64,000 bases of DNA from Streptomyces sp. NBC_00690. GTDB taxonomy: Bacteria > Actinomycetota > Actinomycetes > Streptomycetales > Streptomycetaceae. The notes beneath the pieces are model-generated. The model saw nothing but the letters and a program-made list of their open reading frames with translations. It had not been told where the DNA came from and made no database searches. Shown here piece after piece: positions 17,037 to 25,656 of the stretch (the first letter of the stretch is position 1; the number at the start of each line of letters is the position of its first letter). The position numbers and the translations under genes are program-made. The DNA lies in assembly GCF_036226685.1 (NCBI RefSeq), contig NZ_CP109009.1, positions 8,707,501-8,771,500 on the forward strand, given 5' to 3'.

Positions 17037-17973
17037 TGCCGCACCTCTGTGGGCGACGGTGATCCTGCCGGTCGCCCTGGTGTTCGCCGCCGCCGTCACG
17101 GCCGGATTCGATGCCGTGCTGTCCGCATCAGCCGCGCGGGGCCGCTCGGGATCGATGCGCGAGATGGGCACACGAGCGGCGGCACCCCTGCGCGAGGTGT
17201 TGCGGCTGCTCGTGCAACAACCGCGACGGACCGTAGCGGCCGACTCCGCGCTGGGCCGGACCGGAGTGGTTCTGGTGCCCGTGGCAGCCGTCCTGGCGGG
17301 GGCCGTACTGCCGCTGGGATTCCGTTCGGTCAGCGATCCCGCCGTCGGCATCGTGTGGTTCAACGCCATGGAGGCATTGGCCTGGGCCGCGGTGTGGTTG
17401 ACCGGCTGGGGTCCCAACTCGGCCCTGTCGCTCATGGGCGGCTACCGGTTCCTGGCACAGGGCCTGGCGTACGAACTGCCCCATATGTTTGCCATCACCA
17501 CCGCGGCCCTGGGCGCCGAATCACTCCGGGTCGGGGACGTGGTGGCGGCTCAGGACGGGCTGTGGTTCGCGGTGTGGATGCCGGTCGCATTCATCGTCTA
17601 TCTGCTCAGCGCGATGGCCATGTCCTTCTGGGGGCCGTTCGACCATCCCCTGGGCCGCGATGCCGCCGGTGGGGCCGCCGCGGAGCTCGCGGGTGTCGAT
17701 CGACTGGTCTTCCTGGGCGGCCGATGGCTGCTCATGGTGGTGACCGCGGGCGTCAGCGTGCCGCTGTTCCTCGGCGGCGGTCACGGTCCCCTCCTGCCCG
17801 CCTGGGCGTGGACCCTGGTCAAGACCGCCCTGGTCCTGGCGGCCCTGGTGGCCGGCCGCAGGCTTCTGCCCACCCTACGGATGGAGCGCTACACGGAGTT
17901 CGCCTGGCTGGTCCTGGTACCGGCGACGCTGTTGCAGGCCCTCGTCGTCGCCGTCGTCGTACTGAATCGCTGA
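17029..17973 (+). CDS. nuoH: NADH-quinone oxidoreductase subunit H-like
   Basis: The protein has 314 residues from the ATG at 17029, overlapping the previous stop by 8 bases. It has about eight membrane helices. The NuoH hallmark stretch is LTGWGPNSALSLMGGYRFLA followed by QGLAYELPHMFAITTAALGA, corresponding to the canonical GW.SNSKYALLG...QxxSYE region that lines the quinone channel and the start of the proton path. The loop FWGPFDHPLGRDAAGG is also conserved. NuoH joins the membrane arm to the peripheral arm. Here the usual peripheral arm is missing apart from the B/D-like protein. Confidence 0.85.
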   Translation: MFDAAPLWATVILPVALVFAAAVTAGFDAVLSASAARGRSGSMREMGTRAAAPLREVLRLLVQQPRRTVAADSALGRTGVVLVPVAAVLAGAVLPLGFRSVSDPAVGIVWFNAMEALAWAAVWLTGWGPNSALSLMGGYRFLAQGLAYELPHMFAITTAALGAESLRVGDVVAAQDGLWFAVWMPVAFIVYLLSAMAMSFWGPFDHPLGRDAAGGAAAELAGVDRLVFLGGRWLLMVVTAGVSVPLFLGGGHGPLLPAWAWTLVKTALVLAALVAGRRLLPTLRMERYTEFAWLVLVPATLLQALVVAVVVLNR

Positions 17974-17988
17974 GAGGAAGTGTCACCG

Positions 17989-18552
17989 GTGTCGGAGGAC
18001 ATCGTCTTCTGGGTCCTCGCGGTCATCGCCGTCGCCGCCGGGGTCATGGTGTTCCGGTTCGACTCGATGGCCCGTGCCACCTACGCATTGCTGTTGTCGC
18101 TGCTCTGCGTCGGTGGCGAGGTCCTCCTGCTGGGGCTCGACTACCTCGGTGTCGTCATCGTGCTGATGATGACCATCGAGATGGCCATCATGGCCGTGTT
18201 CATGGTGATGTACATGATGAATCCGGCCGGTTTGATGCCGATGTCGATGCTGCACAACACGAAGGGCGCGGCCGTCCTCTGCGCCCTGGTGTTCGCCGCA
18301 CTCGCCACCGGGATCCTCCTGGTCCGATGGCCCGCTCGGAGGGGAAGACCACCCACCGACCCCACGATGGCGCTCGGCATGTCCCTCATGGGACCGCAGA
18401 TGCTCACCATGGTGACCCTGGGCATGGCCCTCTTCGCCACCATCGTTTCGACCGTCGTCCTGGCCACCCGCCGCGGCCGTTACGACCGGTTCGGCGACGA
18501 TCTGCGCAGCCGCCCCGCCGACGATCCGGTCCGGGGAGGCGGTGGCCGGTGA
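17989..18552 (+). CDS. nuoJ: NADH-quinone oxidoreductase subunit J-like
   Basis: The protein has about 187 residues. GTG 17989 is preferred because GAGAGGAAG lies 9-10 bases upstream; GTG 17980 would leave almost no spacing. Five hydrophobic helices are visible. The motif YLGVVIVLMMTIEMAIMAVF carries the glutamate in helix 3 that is conserved in NuoJ, and FRFDSMARATYALLLSLLCV is the preceding helix. The gene ends in a GTGA overlap with nuoK, as in most nuo operons. Confidence 0.85.
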   Translation: MSEDIVFWVLAVIAVAAGVMVFRFDSMARATYALLLSLLCVGGEVLLLGLDYLGVVIVLMMTIEMAIMAVFMVMYMMNPAGLMPMSMLHNTKGAAVLCALVFAALATGILLVRWPARRGRPPTDPTMALGMSLMGPQMLTMVTLGMALFATIVSTVVLATRRGRYDRFGDDLRSRPADDPVRGGGGR

Positions 18553-18854
18553 ACCTTGACCCGATGCTCCTGCTCGCCGCTGCCCTGTTCAGCATCGGAT
18601 TGTTCGGGGCCCTGACCCAACAGTCCATCGTGATGCTGATGATGGGGCTGGAGTTGATGTTGGGCGGGATCATCGTCGCCGCCGCGGCGATCTGGCACTA
18701 CATCACCCCCGACACGGCGGAGGGCCAGGTGCTGGTCGTCCTGGCGGTGACGGTGATGGCGGTGGAAATGGCCGTCGGCTTCGCGGTGGTGACCGCACTG
18801 TTCCGTGCGCGCGAGGTCGATGTGACCGATCTGGCGACGGAGCTCAGACAGTGA
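18549..18854 (+). CDS. nuoK: NADH-quinone oxidoreductase subunit K-like
   Basis: The protein has 101 residues, the standard NuoK length, with a GTG start overlapping the nuoJ stop (GTGA). It has three helices. FGALTQQSIVMLMMGLELML carries the helix-2 glutamate (GLELM) and VMAVEMAVGFAVVTALFR the helix-3 glutamate, the two acidic residues needed for proton transfer in NuoK. Both are present, so the antiporter-like chain looks functional. It is translationally coupled to nuoL by another GTGA overlap. Confidence 0.9.
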   Translation: MNLDPMLLLAAALFSIGLFGALTQQSIVMLMMGLELMLGGIIVAAAAIWHYITPDTAEGQVLVVLAVTVMAVEMAVGFAVVTALFRAREVDVTDLATELRQ

Positions 18855-20677
18855 GCGCGCTGCTGTGGGGCCTGATCGCCCTGCCCCTGGCGGTCGGTGC
18901 GCTGCTGACCGCTGCTGGACGGTACGCCGATTGCGCTGCCCCAGTGGTGGCCGTTGCCTGCGCCACAGCGACCTTCGGCCTCGCCGTCGCCGTCGCCTTC
19001 CGGCACCCGACGGCCGAGGCTCCCCTGCTGGAGAACCTACCCGTACGCCTGGCCGTGGACGGTCTGTCCGGGCTGATGGTGGTGACCGTCGCTGCTGTCA
19101 CCACCGTCGTCCTGATCTTCAGCGTCGGCGACATCGGCCATGGAGAATCCCGTGCCCGATTCTTCGGTCTGATGCTCCTGTTCAGCGGCTCGATGCTCAC
19201 CACCGTCACGGCCGCCACCCTGCCCGTCCTCATGATGGCCTGGGAGGTGATGGGAGCGACCTCCTGGGCCCTCATCGGCTACTGGTGGCGGGACCCGGCG
19301 CGCGGACGCGCGGCCAACACCGCCTTCCTCACCACCCGCGCCGCCGATCTCGGCCTCTATCTGGCCGCCGGCGCCGCCCTTGCGAGCGGACAGGCGAACT
19401 CCCTCGCCCTCAGCGAACTCCCTCACACCGCCGACCCCTGGCTCTCGGCCATCACCGCCGGAGTGATCGTTGCGGCACTGGGTAAATCCGCTCAGCTCCC
19501 CTTCAGCTTCTGGCTCTCACGCGCCATGCAGGGTCCGAGCCCGGTCTCTGCCCTGTTGCACTCCGCGACCATGGTGGTCGCCGGCGCATATCTCCTCCTG
19601 CGGCTGGAGCCGCTGCTCACCGCATCGGGCTGGGGCGGCCCGGTCGTCGCGTGGACCGGCGCCGCCACCGCGGTACTGCTCGGTTTGGTCGCCGTCGCCC
19701 AGAACGACCTCAAACAACTCCTCGCAGCCTCCAGTTGTGCCCAGATCGGCTTCATGGTGTTGGCAGCCGGGACGGGTGCCGTGACCGGTGGGGCCGCACA
19801 ACTCATGGCCCACGCTGCCGCCAAGAGCCTGGCCTTCCTCGTGGCCGGTGTCTGGCTCAGTACCCTCGACGCCAAGACCCTGCCCGCCCTTCGCGGCGCG
19901 GCCCGCCGACACCGTACGGCCGGTCTCGCCTTCACCGTATCCGCGCTGACCCTCGCCGGGGTCCCACCGCTCTCCCTCTGGGCGGCCAAGGACCTCCTGC
20001 TGGCCGGGGCACTGGCACAGAGCAGCTGGTTGTACGCGGTGGGACTGGCGGCGGGGGTGATCTCCGCGATGTACGCAGTGAAGGCGCTCTGGTTCGTATG
20101 GCGTCGGGCACCCGTGGCCGATGGCCGCCGCCCAACGGGCTCCGAGGCGCTGCCACTGGTCCTGCTCGCCCTGGCCTGTATCGGCCTCGCGGTCCTGGCC
20201 GTGCCTCCGGTACGGGAAGCGGTCGCACGGGTCCTCGGGACCACCACGGAACCGGTCCCGGTCGCCTGGGAGTTCGTCCTCTCCGGTGCCCTCGCACTCA
20301 TCGCATCGGCGGTGGTGTGGATCCGTGGCACGCCCACCATGGGAGCGCTGTGGAAGGACTGGCTTCACCTGGAACCGGGAGTGCGGCGCCTCCTCGTACG
20401 CCCGACGGATCGGCTCGCCCGGGCGCTGGCCGCCTTCGACGACCGAGTGGTGGACCGGACCGTCGACAGTGCAGCACACGGTGTCCTCGCTCTCGCCCGC
20501 TGGACCGACCGTCGGATCGAAAAGGACGTCGACGCGGCAGTCGAGGGCGTCGCGTCGGCCACCCGCACGCTGGGCCGATGGGCCCGCAGACCACAGGGCG
20601 GACAACTCCACCAGTACCTCGCCCAGGCCGTCGCCGCGTTCACCGCCCTCGCCATCGCACTCGTCTTCGTGAGGTAA
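18851..20677 (+). CDS. nuoL: NADH-quinone oxidoreductase subunit L-like
   Basis: The protein has 608 residues, the usual NuoL size, from GTG 18851. Key antiporter residues are present: the glutamate in MMAWEVMGATSWALIGYWW, the lysine in GKSAQLPFSFWLSRAMQGPS and the histidine in PVSALLHSATMVVAGAYLLL. About fourteen to sixteen helices are followed by a long polar C-terminal stretch (from about residue 495) that corresponds to the lateral helix region, ending in a last hydrophobic helix (AVAAFTALAIALVFV). NuoL is the distal proton pump of complex I. Confidence 0.92.
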   Translation: MSALLWGLIALPLAVGALLTAAGRYADCAAPVVAVACATATFGLAVAVAFRHPTAEAPLLENLPVRLAVDGLSGLMVVTVAAVTTVVLIFSVGDIGHGESRARFFGLMLLFSGSMLTTVTAATLPVLMMAWEVMGATSWALIGYWWRDPARGRAANTAFLTTRAADLGLYLAAGAALASGQANSLALSELPHTADPWLSAITAGVIVAALGKSAQLPFSFWLSRAMQGPSPVSALLHSATMVVAGAYLLLRLEPLLTASGWGGPVVAWTGAATAVLLGLVAVAQNDLKQLLAASSCAQIGFMVLAAGTGAVTGGAAQLMAHAAAKSLAFLVAGVWLSTLDAKTLPALRGAARRHRTAGLAFTVSALTLAGVPPLSLWAAKDLLLAGALAQSSWLYAVGLAAGVISAMYAVKALWFVWRRAPVADGRRPTGSEALPLVLLALACIGLAVLAVPPVREAVARVLGTTTEPVPVAWEFVLSGALALIASAVVWIRGTPTMGALWKDWLHLEPGVRRLLVRPTDRLARALAAFDDRVVDRTVDSAAHGVLALARWTDRRIEKDVDAAVEGVASATRTLGRWARRPQGGQLHQYLAQAVAAFTALAIALVFVR

Positions 20678-20682
20678 CCGCA

Positions 20683-22188
20683 TTGCTCACGGCTCTGATC
20701 CTGCTGCCCACCGCCGTCGCCACGCTGCTGCTGTGCCTACCGCGCACCACTCCGCGCCGTCTCATCCTCGCCCTGTGGACGGCGACGACGGCCGTCGAAC
20801 TCGCCCTCACGATGACCGTGTGGGCCGGCTACCAACCCGACGGCGCGATGCAGTACGAAACACACGTCGAGTGGATCCCCAGCGCTGGGGTGAGCTACCA
20901 CATCGGCATCGACGGGCTCTCGCTCCCGCTGATGGCCATGACCTGCGTGCTGTTCCTCGCATGCGCCGTCTACGCACTGCGGGAGACCCGGCGGGTACGG
21001 GAGTTCGCCGCGCTCTTCCTCTTCCTCCAGACGACCTGCCTCGGGCTCTTCGCCGCCCTCGACCTGATCCTCTTCTTCCTCTTCTTCGACCTCTCCATCG
21101 TGGCGATGTACTTCATCATCGCCGGCTGGGGGCACACCGCAGCACACAGGGCCGCCCTGAAGTTCTTCCTCTACACCTTCCTCGGCTCCCTCGCCCTGCT
21201 GCTCGGCTTCATCGGCCTCTACCTCGCCGCGGATCCGCACACCTTCGACATCGTCGAGCTCACCGAGGAGAACCCCCTCAGCGGACGGTCGTTGTACGGC
21301 GCGTTGGTGCTGCTCGCCATCGGTGTGGGCCTGGCGGTGAAGACCCCCACCATCCCCTTCCACACCTGGCTGCCCCCCGCTCACACCGAGGCGCCCACCA
21401 TCGGATCGGTCGTCCTCGCCGGCGTCCTGCTGAAAATGGGCACCTACGGCTTCCTCCGTATCGCGATGCCCGTACTTCCCGGTGCCTGGCGGGAGTACGC
21501 CCTGGTCTTCGTCGTCGTCGGCGTGGTCTCCGTGCTGTACGGGGCACTGGTCGCCATGGCCCAGACCGACTTCAAACGGATGATCGCCTACACCTCGGTC
21601 AACCACATGGGCTACATCCTGCTGGCGATCGGTGCGGCAGCGGCGGTGGACGCCAGTGCGCAGTCCCGCCAACTCGCCATGTCCGGCGCAGTGTTCCAGA
21701 TGGTCAGCCACGGGCTGCTCACGGGAGCGCTCTTCCTGCTCTCGGGAGTCCTGTACGAACGCGGGCGCACCTACGAGATGACCCGGTACTCAGGAGTCGC
21801 CGATCGCGCCCCCGTCTTCGCGGCACTGACCGGGGTGGCAGCCTTCGCCTCCCTGGGACTACCCGGCTTCTCGGGCTTCATCGCCGAGTTCCAGATCCTC
21901 GCCGGGAGCCTCGGCCCCCAGCCCGTGGCGACCGGACTGGCGCTGCTGGGCATCCTGATCACCGCCGCACTCCTGCTGCGCGCGATGCAACAGGTCTTCC
22001 TGGGTCCGACACGACTTCCCGCCCTGGCCCCCGGTGCGGCGAAGGCGTTCCCCGACCTCCGTCCGCACGAGAGCGCCGCCATCGTGCCCCTCCTCGCCCT
22101 GGGCACCGTCCTGGGTCTCCTGCCCCGTTTCGTCCTCGACGTGGTCGAACCCACCTCCCGCACCCTGCTGGAGCTGCTCGCGCGATGA
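20683..22188 (+). CDS. nuoM: NADH-quinone oxidoreductase subunit M-like
   Basis: The protein has 501 residues from a TTG at 20683, five bases after nuoL, with GTGAGG eight bases upstream. NuoM hallmarks are present: GIDGLSLPLMAMTCVLFLA, FFLFFDLSIVAMYFIIAGWG, then PFHTWLPPAHTEAPTIGSVV, LAGVLLKMGTYGFLRIAMPV and DFKRMIAYTSVNHMGYILLA. The channel lysine (LLKMG) and the glutamate in HTEAPT are intact. One departure is SIVAMYF where most NuoM proteins have an E (typically xxExxLxP). NuoM is the second antiporter-like pump. Its stop overlaps the nuoN start as ATGA. Confidence 0.92.
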   Translation: MLTALILLPTAVATLLLCLPRTTPRRLILALWTATTAVELALTMTVWAGYQPDGAMQYETHVEWIPSAGVSYHIGIDGLSLPLMAMTCVLFLACAVYALRETRRVREFAALFLFLQTTCLGLFAALDLILFFLFFDLSIVAMYFIIAGWGHTAAHRAALKFFLYTFLGSLALLLGFIGLYLAADPHTFDIVELTEENPLSGRSLYGALVLLAIGVGLAVKTPTIPFHTWLPPAHTEAPTIGSVVLAGVLLKMGTYGFLRIAMPVLPGAWREYALVFVVVGVVSVLYGALVAMAQTDFKRMIAYTSVNHMGYILLAIGAAAAVDASAQSRQLAMSGAVFQMVSHGLLTGALFLLSGVLYERGRTYEMTRYSGVADRAPVFAALTGVAAFASLGLPGFSGFIAEFQILAGSLGPQPVATGLALLGILITAALLLRAMQQVFLGPTRLPALAPGAAKAFPDLRPHESAAIVPLLALGTVLGLLPRFVLDVVEPTSRTLLELLAR

Positions 22189-23603
22189 ACGAAATGAACG
22201 AGAACCCCCTCGACATCCTCCCCGAGGTGATGCTCGCCGCGTCCGCCGTCATCGGCCTGCTCCTCGGCGCCTGGCTGCCCCGACACCGACAGTGGATGGT
22301 CGGAGCCCTCGCCGTCGCGGCCTGCGCGGCGGGCATCGCGGCAGCCGCGGTGGCCGCGGCCGGTCCGGTCACCACCGCGTTCGGGGAGTCCTTCACCGTC
22401 GACCCCGTCACCGGCGCGAGCAGGATCATCATCCTCGCCGGGACCCTCCTCGTCCTCGGCCTGGCCATCGGCCCGCTCAAGGCGAACCCCCGCGAAGGCG
22501 AGTTCTACGTCCTCATCCAACTCGCCACCCTCGGCACCCTGATGCTCGCCGGAGCCCAGGACCTGCTGCTGCTTGCCGCCGCGTACCTACTGGCCAGTGT
22601 TCCCGCCTACACGCTCGCCGGATTCCGCAAGGACTCCGCGGGGACCGAAGCGGCCCTCAAGTACTACGTCATGGGCGCACTGCTCGGGGTGGTGATGCTC
22701 GGGGGAATCACCGTGCTGCTCGCTGCCGGACGGGCGACCATGTACCCGATGCTGCGGACCGAACTCCCGGCGGCATCCGTCGGACTGGTGATGGTCGGGA
22801 CGGTCGCACTGGTGGCCGGCGTCCTCTTCAAGATCGGGGGAGTACCGGCGCACTTCTGGGTTCCGGATGCGGTGCAGGGCAGCACCGCCCCTGTGGCGGC
22901 CTTTTTGACGACCGTCCCGAAGATCGGTGCGCTCGCCGCTCTCTACCGACTCGTCGCGGTGCCCCTCGCCGACACCTCGATCCCGTGGCCGGACCTCGTG
23001 GCGGTGATCGCAGCCGCCTCGATGACCCTGGGAAACCTGGCGGCCTTCTTCCAACAGGACGTCACACGCCTGCTCGCGTACTCGACCATCAGCCAGGTCG
23101 GCTATCTGCTGATGCCCATCGCGGTCGTCGGCGCCACGGACCTCGACCAGCGGGCGTTGCTCTTCTACCTGGCCGGGTACACCATCACCAACATCGGAGC
23201 GTTCGCCGTCGTCTGCGCCGTCCCCCACGCACGGAACATCGAGGACTACCGGGGTCTGGCCCGAGAACGGCCGGTCCTCACCGCATCCCTCGTCGTCTGT
23301 CTGCTCGGCCTGGTCGGTACGCCACCCACCGCCGTGTTCCTCGGCAAGGTCCAGGTGTTCAGTGCCGCGTTCGACGGCGGGTACGCCTGGCTGACGGTCC
23401 TGGCCGCCGTCAACACGGTCGCCTCGCTCTTCTACTATCTGCGCTGGATCGCCCCGACGGTCTCGCAACGATCCCACCGATCCGCCTTCACCGGCCCCAG
23501 GACGGCTACCGGCGTAGCGTGCGGGGCGGCTGCCGCCTCCATCGCACTCGGTGTCCTGGCCAACCCCGTCCTGGAACTGCTCACAACCCCCTTGGCGCCC
23601 TGA
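22185..23603 (+). CDS. nuoN: NADH-quinone oxidoreductase subunit N-like
   Basis: The protein has 472 residues; the ATG at 22185 overlaps nuoM (ATGA). Antiporter motifs are GTEAALKYYVMGALLGVVML, GVLFKIGGVPAHFWVPDAVQ and STAPVAAFLTTVPKIGALAA, with the channel lysines kept. FFQQDVTRLLAYSTISQVGY is the second conserved segment. It is the last gene of the operon. No oxidoreductase, ferredoxin or flavin subunit follows, which confirms that this operon encodes only the membrane part of the complex. Confidence 0.92.
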   Translation: MNEMNENPLDILPEVMLAASAVIGLLLGAWLPRHRQWMVGALAVAACAAGIAAAAVAAAGPVTTAFGESFTVDPVTGASRIIILAGTLLVLGLAIGPLKANPREGEFYVLIQLATLGTLMLAGAQDLLLLAAAYLLASVPAYTLAGFRKDSAGTEAALKYYVMGALLGVVMLGGITVLLAAGRATMYPMLRTELPAASVGLVMVGTVALVAGVLFKIGGVPAHFWVPDAVQGSTAPVAAFLTTVPKIGALAALYRLVAVPLADTSIPWPDLVAVIAAASMTLGNLAAFFQQDVTRLLAYSTISQVGYLLMPIAVVGATDLDQRALLFYLAGYTITNIGAFAVVCAVPHARNIEDYRGLARERPVLTASLVVCLLGLVGTPPTAVFLGKVQVFSAAFDGGYAWLTVLAAVNTVASLFYYLRWIAPTVSQRSHRSAFTGPRTATGVACGAAAASIALGVLANPVLELLTTPLAP

Positions 23604-23680
23604 CAGCCAGGGCAGGGAGGCCAAGGCGGGCCGTGCGGGCTCGACTCTCCGCCAGTGGCCGCATTGTCACACCCCCGTCC

Positions 23681-23686
23681 TACGCT
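23681..23686 (+). promoter_or_regulatory. Likely -10 box of a leaderless promoter
   Basis: TACGCT ends six bases before the ATG at 23693, where no ribosome site is present. This spacing fits a transcript that starts at the start codon. Confidence 0.4.
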
Positions 23687-23692
23687 TCTGTC

Positions 23693-24085
23693 ATGAGCGT
23701 CTCTCTCTACTACAGCGCGCACCGCGCGACACCTCTGACCGAAACCGAGTCGGCCTCTGTCGCACGCGCCGTTGCCGCGCACAGGGCGTCCTTTCCCTAC
23801 GAGGACGAGGAAAGCCTGTACCTGTACGACCAAGATGCGGACGAGCCCGAGAGCATCATCAACGGGTCCACCAAGATGCCGTTCAATCCGGGGCGTCTGA
23901 TGCCTGTGATCGCTCATGTGCTCGATGCCGTGACGGAGCTGCGCCGGGCCATACCGGGTGCCGAGTGGCGCGTACACATGGATGATCTCGACGTTGCGTG
24001 GGACGAGGTGGAGGGATACTCCCTGCCGGGGATGCGCGACGCGGATCTGATTGCGGAGCTTGAGGCTGCCCATGAAGGGTACTGA
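23693..24085 (+). CDS. Conserved hypothetical protein
   Basis: The protein has 130 residues, is acidic and soluble, and begins MSVSLYYSAHRATPLTETES. It contains YEDEESLYLYDQD and a C-terminal DLDVAWDEVEGYSLPGMRDA. No Shine-Dalgarno sequence is visible, and the close -10 element suggests a leaderless mRNA. Similar short proteins occur in Streptomyces without a known role. It follows nuoN by 89 bases but looks separately transcribed. Confidence 0.6.
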   Translation: MSVSLYYSAHRATPLTETESASVARAVAAHRASFPYEDEESLYLYDQDADEPESIINGSTKMPFNPGRLMPVIAHVLDAVTELRRAIPGAEWRVHMDDLDVAWDEVEGYSLPGMRDADLIAELEAAHEGY

Positions 24086-24264
24086 GCAGCGTTTCGAGTC
24101 TGAGGGAAGACTGCGGGCCGGCTTGCCACGTACATAGGAACAGCGGCGCCTCGTCGGTTCCGGCGAGGCGTTCTGGGCAACTCCGTTGCCATTCCTGCTA
24201 CTTCTTGCGGTTGGCCGCCCAGGCCCGGCCCCGAACACACCTGAGTGTGGAGGATCATGCATGC

Positions 24265-24789
24265 ATGGCACTCATGGACACGCTCGCTCGTGTGGAAGCG
24301 GACCTTGCCGCCTGCCGGGTCCCGATGGCGAGACAGCGTTTGCGCGGCCTGGTGGGCTCATTCCCGCAGGACTTGACACTTCGGCGGCGATTGGGCGAGG
24401 TGTACCGCCTGTACGGCGAACCGGCGGAGGCGGGGCGCTGGTCGTATCTCGAAGAGGATCGGGACCCGCTGGAGACCGCAGCATTTGAGAAGAGGTACTC
24501 CACTCCGCTGGCGCGGATGCGGGCGTTGTCCTGGCGTGCGCCCGAGTCCCTTGCGAGCACCGCATTCGCGGCCCGACAGTTGGCGGCTCTACGAGAGGCC
24601 GGCTCGACCCAGGTCGGACGAACGGTCGCGTGGACCGAGATCCCCCTGGACCGCGAAGACACCCTGGAGGCCACTGAGAACTCGGCGGCCGCTTGGCTGG
24701 GCGGCTTGGGCATGGTCCTGATGGTCGTGGGGTTCTTCGCCATCTGGGTGATCGGCTTTATCGCGTTCGTTCGTTGGGTCTGGGCGTAG
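24265..24789 (+). CDS. DUF6584-like protein with C-terminal membrane helix
   Basis: The protein has 174 residues from the ATG at 24265 (GGAGGA 10 bases upstream). The N-terminal MDTLARVEADLAACRVPMAR and RQRLRGLVGSFPQDLTLRRR, then LGEVYRLYGEPAEAGRWSYL, form a TPR-like helical unit known in the DUF6584 family of actinobacteria. A single hydrophobic helix (WLGGLGMVLMVVGFFAIWVI) is at the C-terminus. Function is unknown. Confidence 0.75.
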   Translation: MALMDTLARVEADLAACRVPMARQRLRGLVGSFPQDLTLRRRLGEVYRLYGEPAEAGRWSYLEEDRDPLETAAFEKRYSTPLARMRALSWRAPESLASTAFAARQLAALREAGSTQVGRTVAWTEIPLDREDTLEATENSAAAWLGGLGMVLMVVGFFAIWVIGFIAFVRWVWA

Positions 24790-24877
24790 CGCACGAGAGC
24801 GGCGGCCCACGCTCCAGCCGGTGTCGCCCGGTCGACGCCCTCAGCGCCTGCGGAGAACCTTCTCCATTGCGCGATGA

Positions 24878-24911
24878 TGTCACTTAGTGACACAATGTCT
24901 CTTGGTGACGT
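24878..24911. promoter_or_regulatory. Tandem TetR operators
   Basis: TGTCACTTAGTGACA (24878-24892) is a perfect 7-1-7 palindrome. TGTCTCTTGGTGACG (24897-24911) is an imperfect copy 19 bases downstream. They lie just upstream of the TetR start at 24937 and probably mediate autoregulation. Confidence 0.75.
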
Positions 24912-24936
24912 TCGCTGGAGCGTGGTGAGAGGTGTG

Positions 24937-25602
24937 ATGACGGCCGAAGGAAGCAAGGGCGGAGGCATGAGCGAGCAGCGGCGTGCCCGGTTGCGGCTTG
25001 AGATCTCCCGGGAGGCGGCTCGCCTGTTCTGGGAACAGGGCGTGGCCGGGACGAGCGGTGATCAGATCGCAGAGGCCGTGGGACTGTCCACGCGTACCAT
25101 CTGGCGACACTTTCGCAGCAAGGAGAGCTGCGCGGAGCCGATCGTCATGCAGGGCGTCGTCACCTTGCTGGGAGTGCTGCGCGACTGGCCGCAGGAGAGC
25201 TCCCTCGAAGAGCACCTGACCGAGGAGCTGACGAAACTCAGGCTCGGCCACAAAGTGCCGCCCGTCGATCCGGCCGACGAGATGCTCGCCATGAAGATGA
25301 TTCGGCTGGCCGACACCGAGCCGGCGATCCGCACGGCGTGGTTGATGGCCTGCGACCACACGGAACACGAGCTGGGCATGATCATTGCCGCCCGGCTCAG
25401 ACGGCCGGCCACGGACCTGGACGTGCGATTGCATGCCGCCACGGCGGCGTCCGTGTTGCGAGTGCTCGACGAGCACTTGGGTGCGGCCATTCTCGCCGGC
25501 GACGATCTTGGCGAGTTCATGGATGTCCCAGCTGCCGCTCGGCGCTACGCCCATGCGATCCGCGCCGCCACCGGCGGAGCCGTCGGCGACCCCACTGACT
25601 GA
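24937..25602 (+). CDS. TetR-family transcriptional regulator
   Basis: The protein has 221 residues from ATG 24937 (GAGAGG upstream); the frame open from 24874 runs through the operator and is rejected. The DNA-binding part reads ISREAARLFWEQGVAGTSGD followed by QIAEAVGLSTRTIWRHFRSK, a clear TetR helix-turn-helix. The ligand domain has a MftR/RamR-like look (a helical region around DTEPAIRTAWLMACDHTEHE). An S9 peptidase gene starts 54 bases downstream in the same direction, so the two may be one operon under this repressor. Confidence 0.9.
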   Translation: MTAEGSKGGGMSEQRRARLRLEISREAARLFWEQGVAGTSGDQIAEAVGLSTRTIWRHFRSKESCAEPIVMQGVVTLLGVLRDWPQESSLEEHLTEELTKLRLGHKVPPVDPADEMLAMKMIRLADTEPAIRTAWLMACDHTEHELGMIIAARLRRPATDLDVRLHAATAASVLRVLDEHLGAAILAGDDLGEFMDVPAAARRYAHAIRAATGGAVGDPTD

Positions 25603-25656
25603 GGGCGGCATTGCCCCTGCCGGCCGGTCGGCGATCACTACAGTAAGGAGTACCCC

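Noticed and set aside
19651..20682. The long upstream extension of the nuoM frame
   Set aside because: It lies within nuoL and is Arg/Pro-rich; the TTG at 20683 with its ribosome site gives the correct NuoM length.
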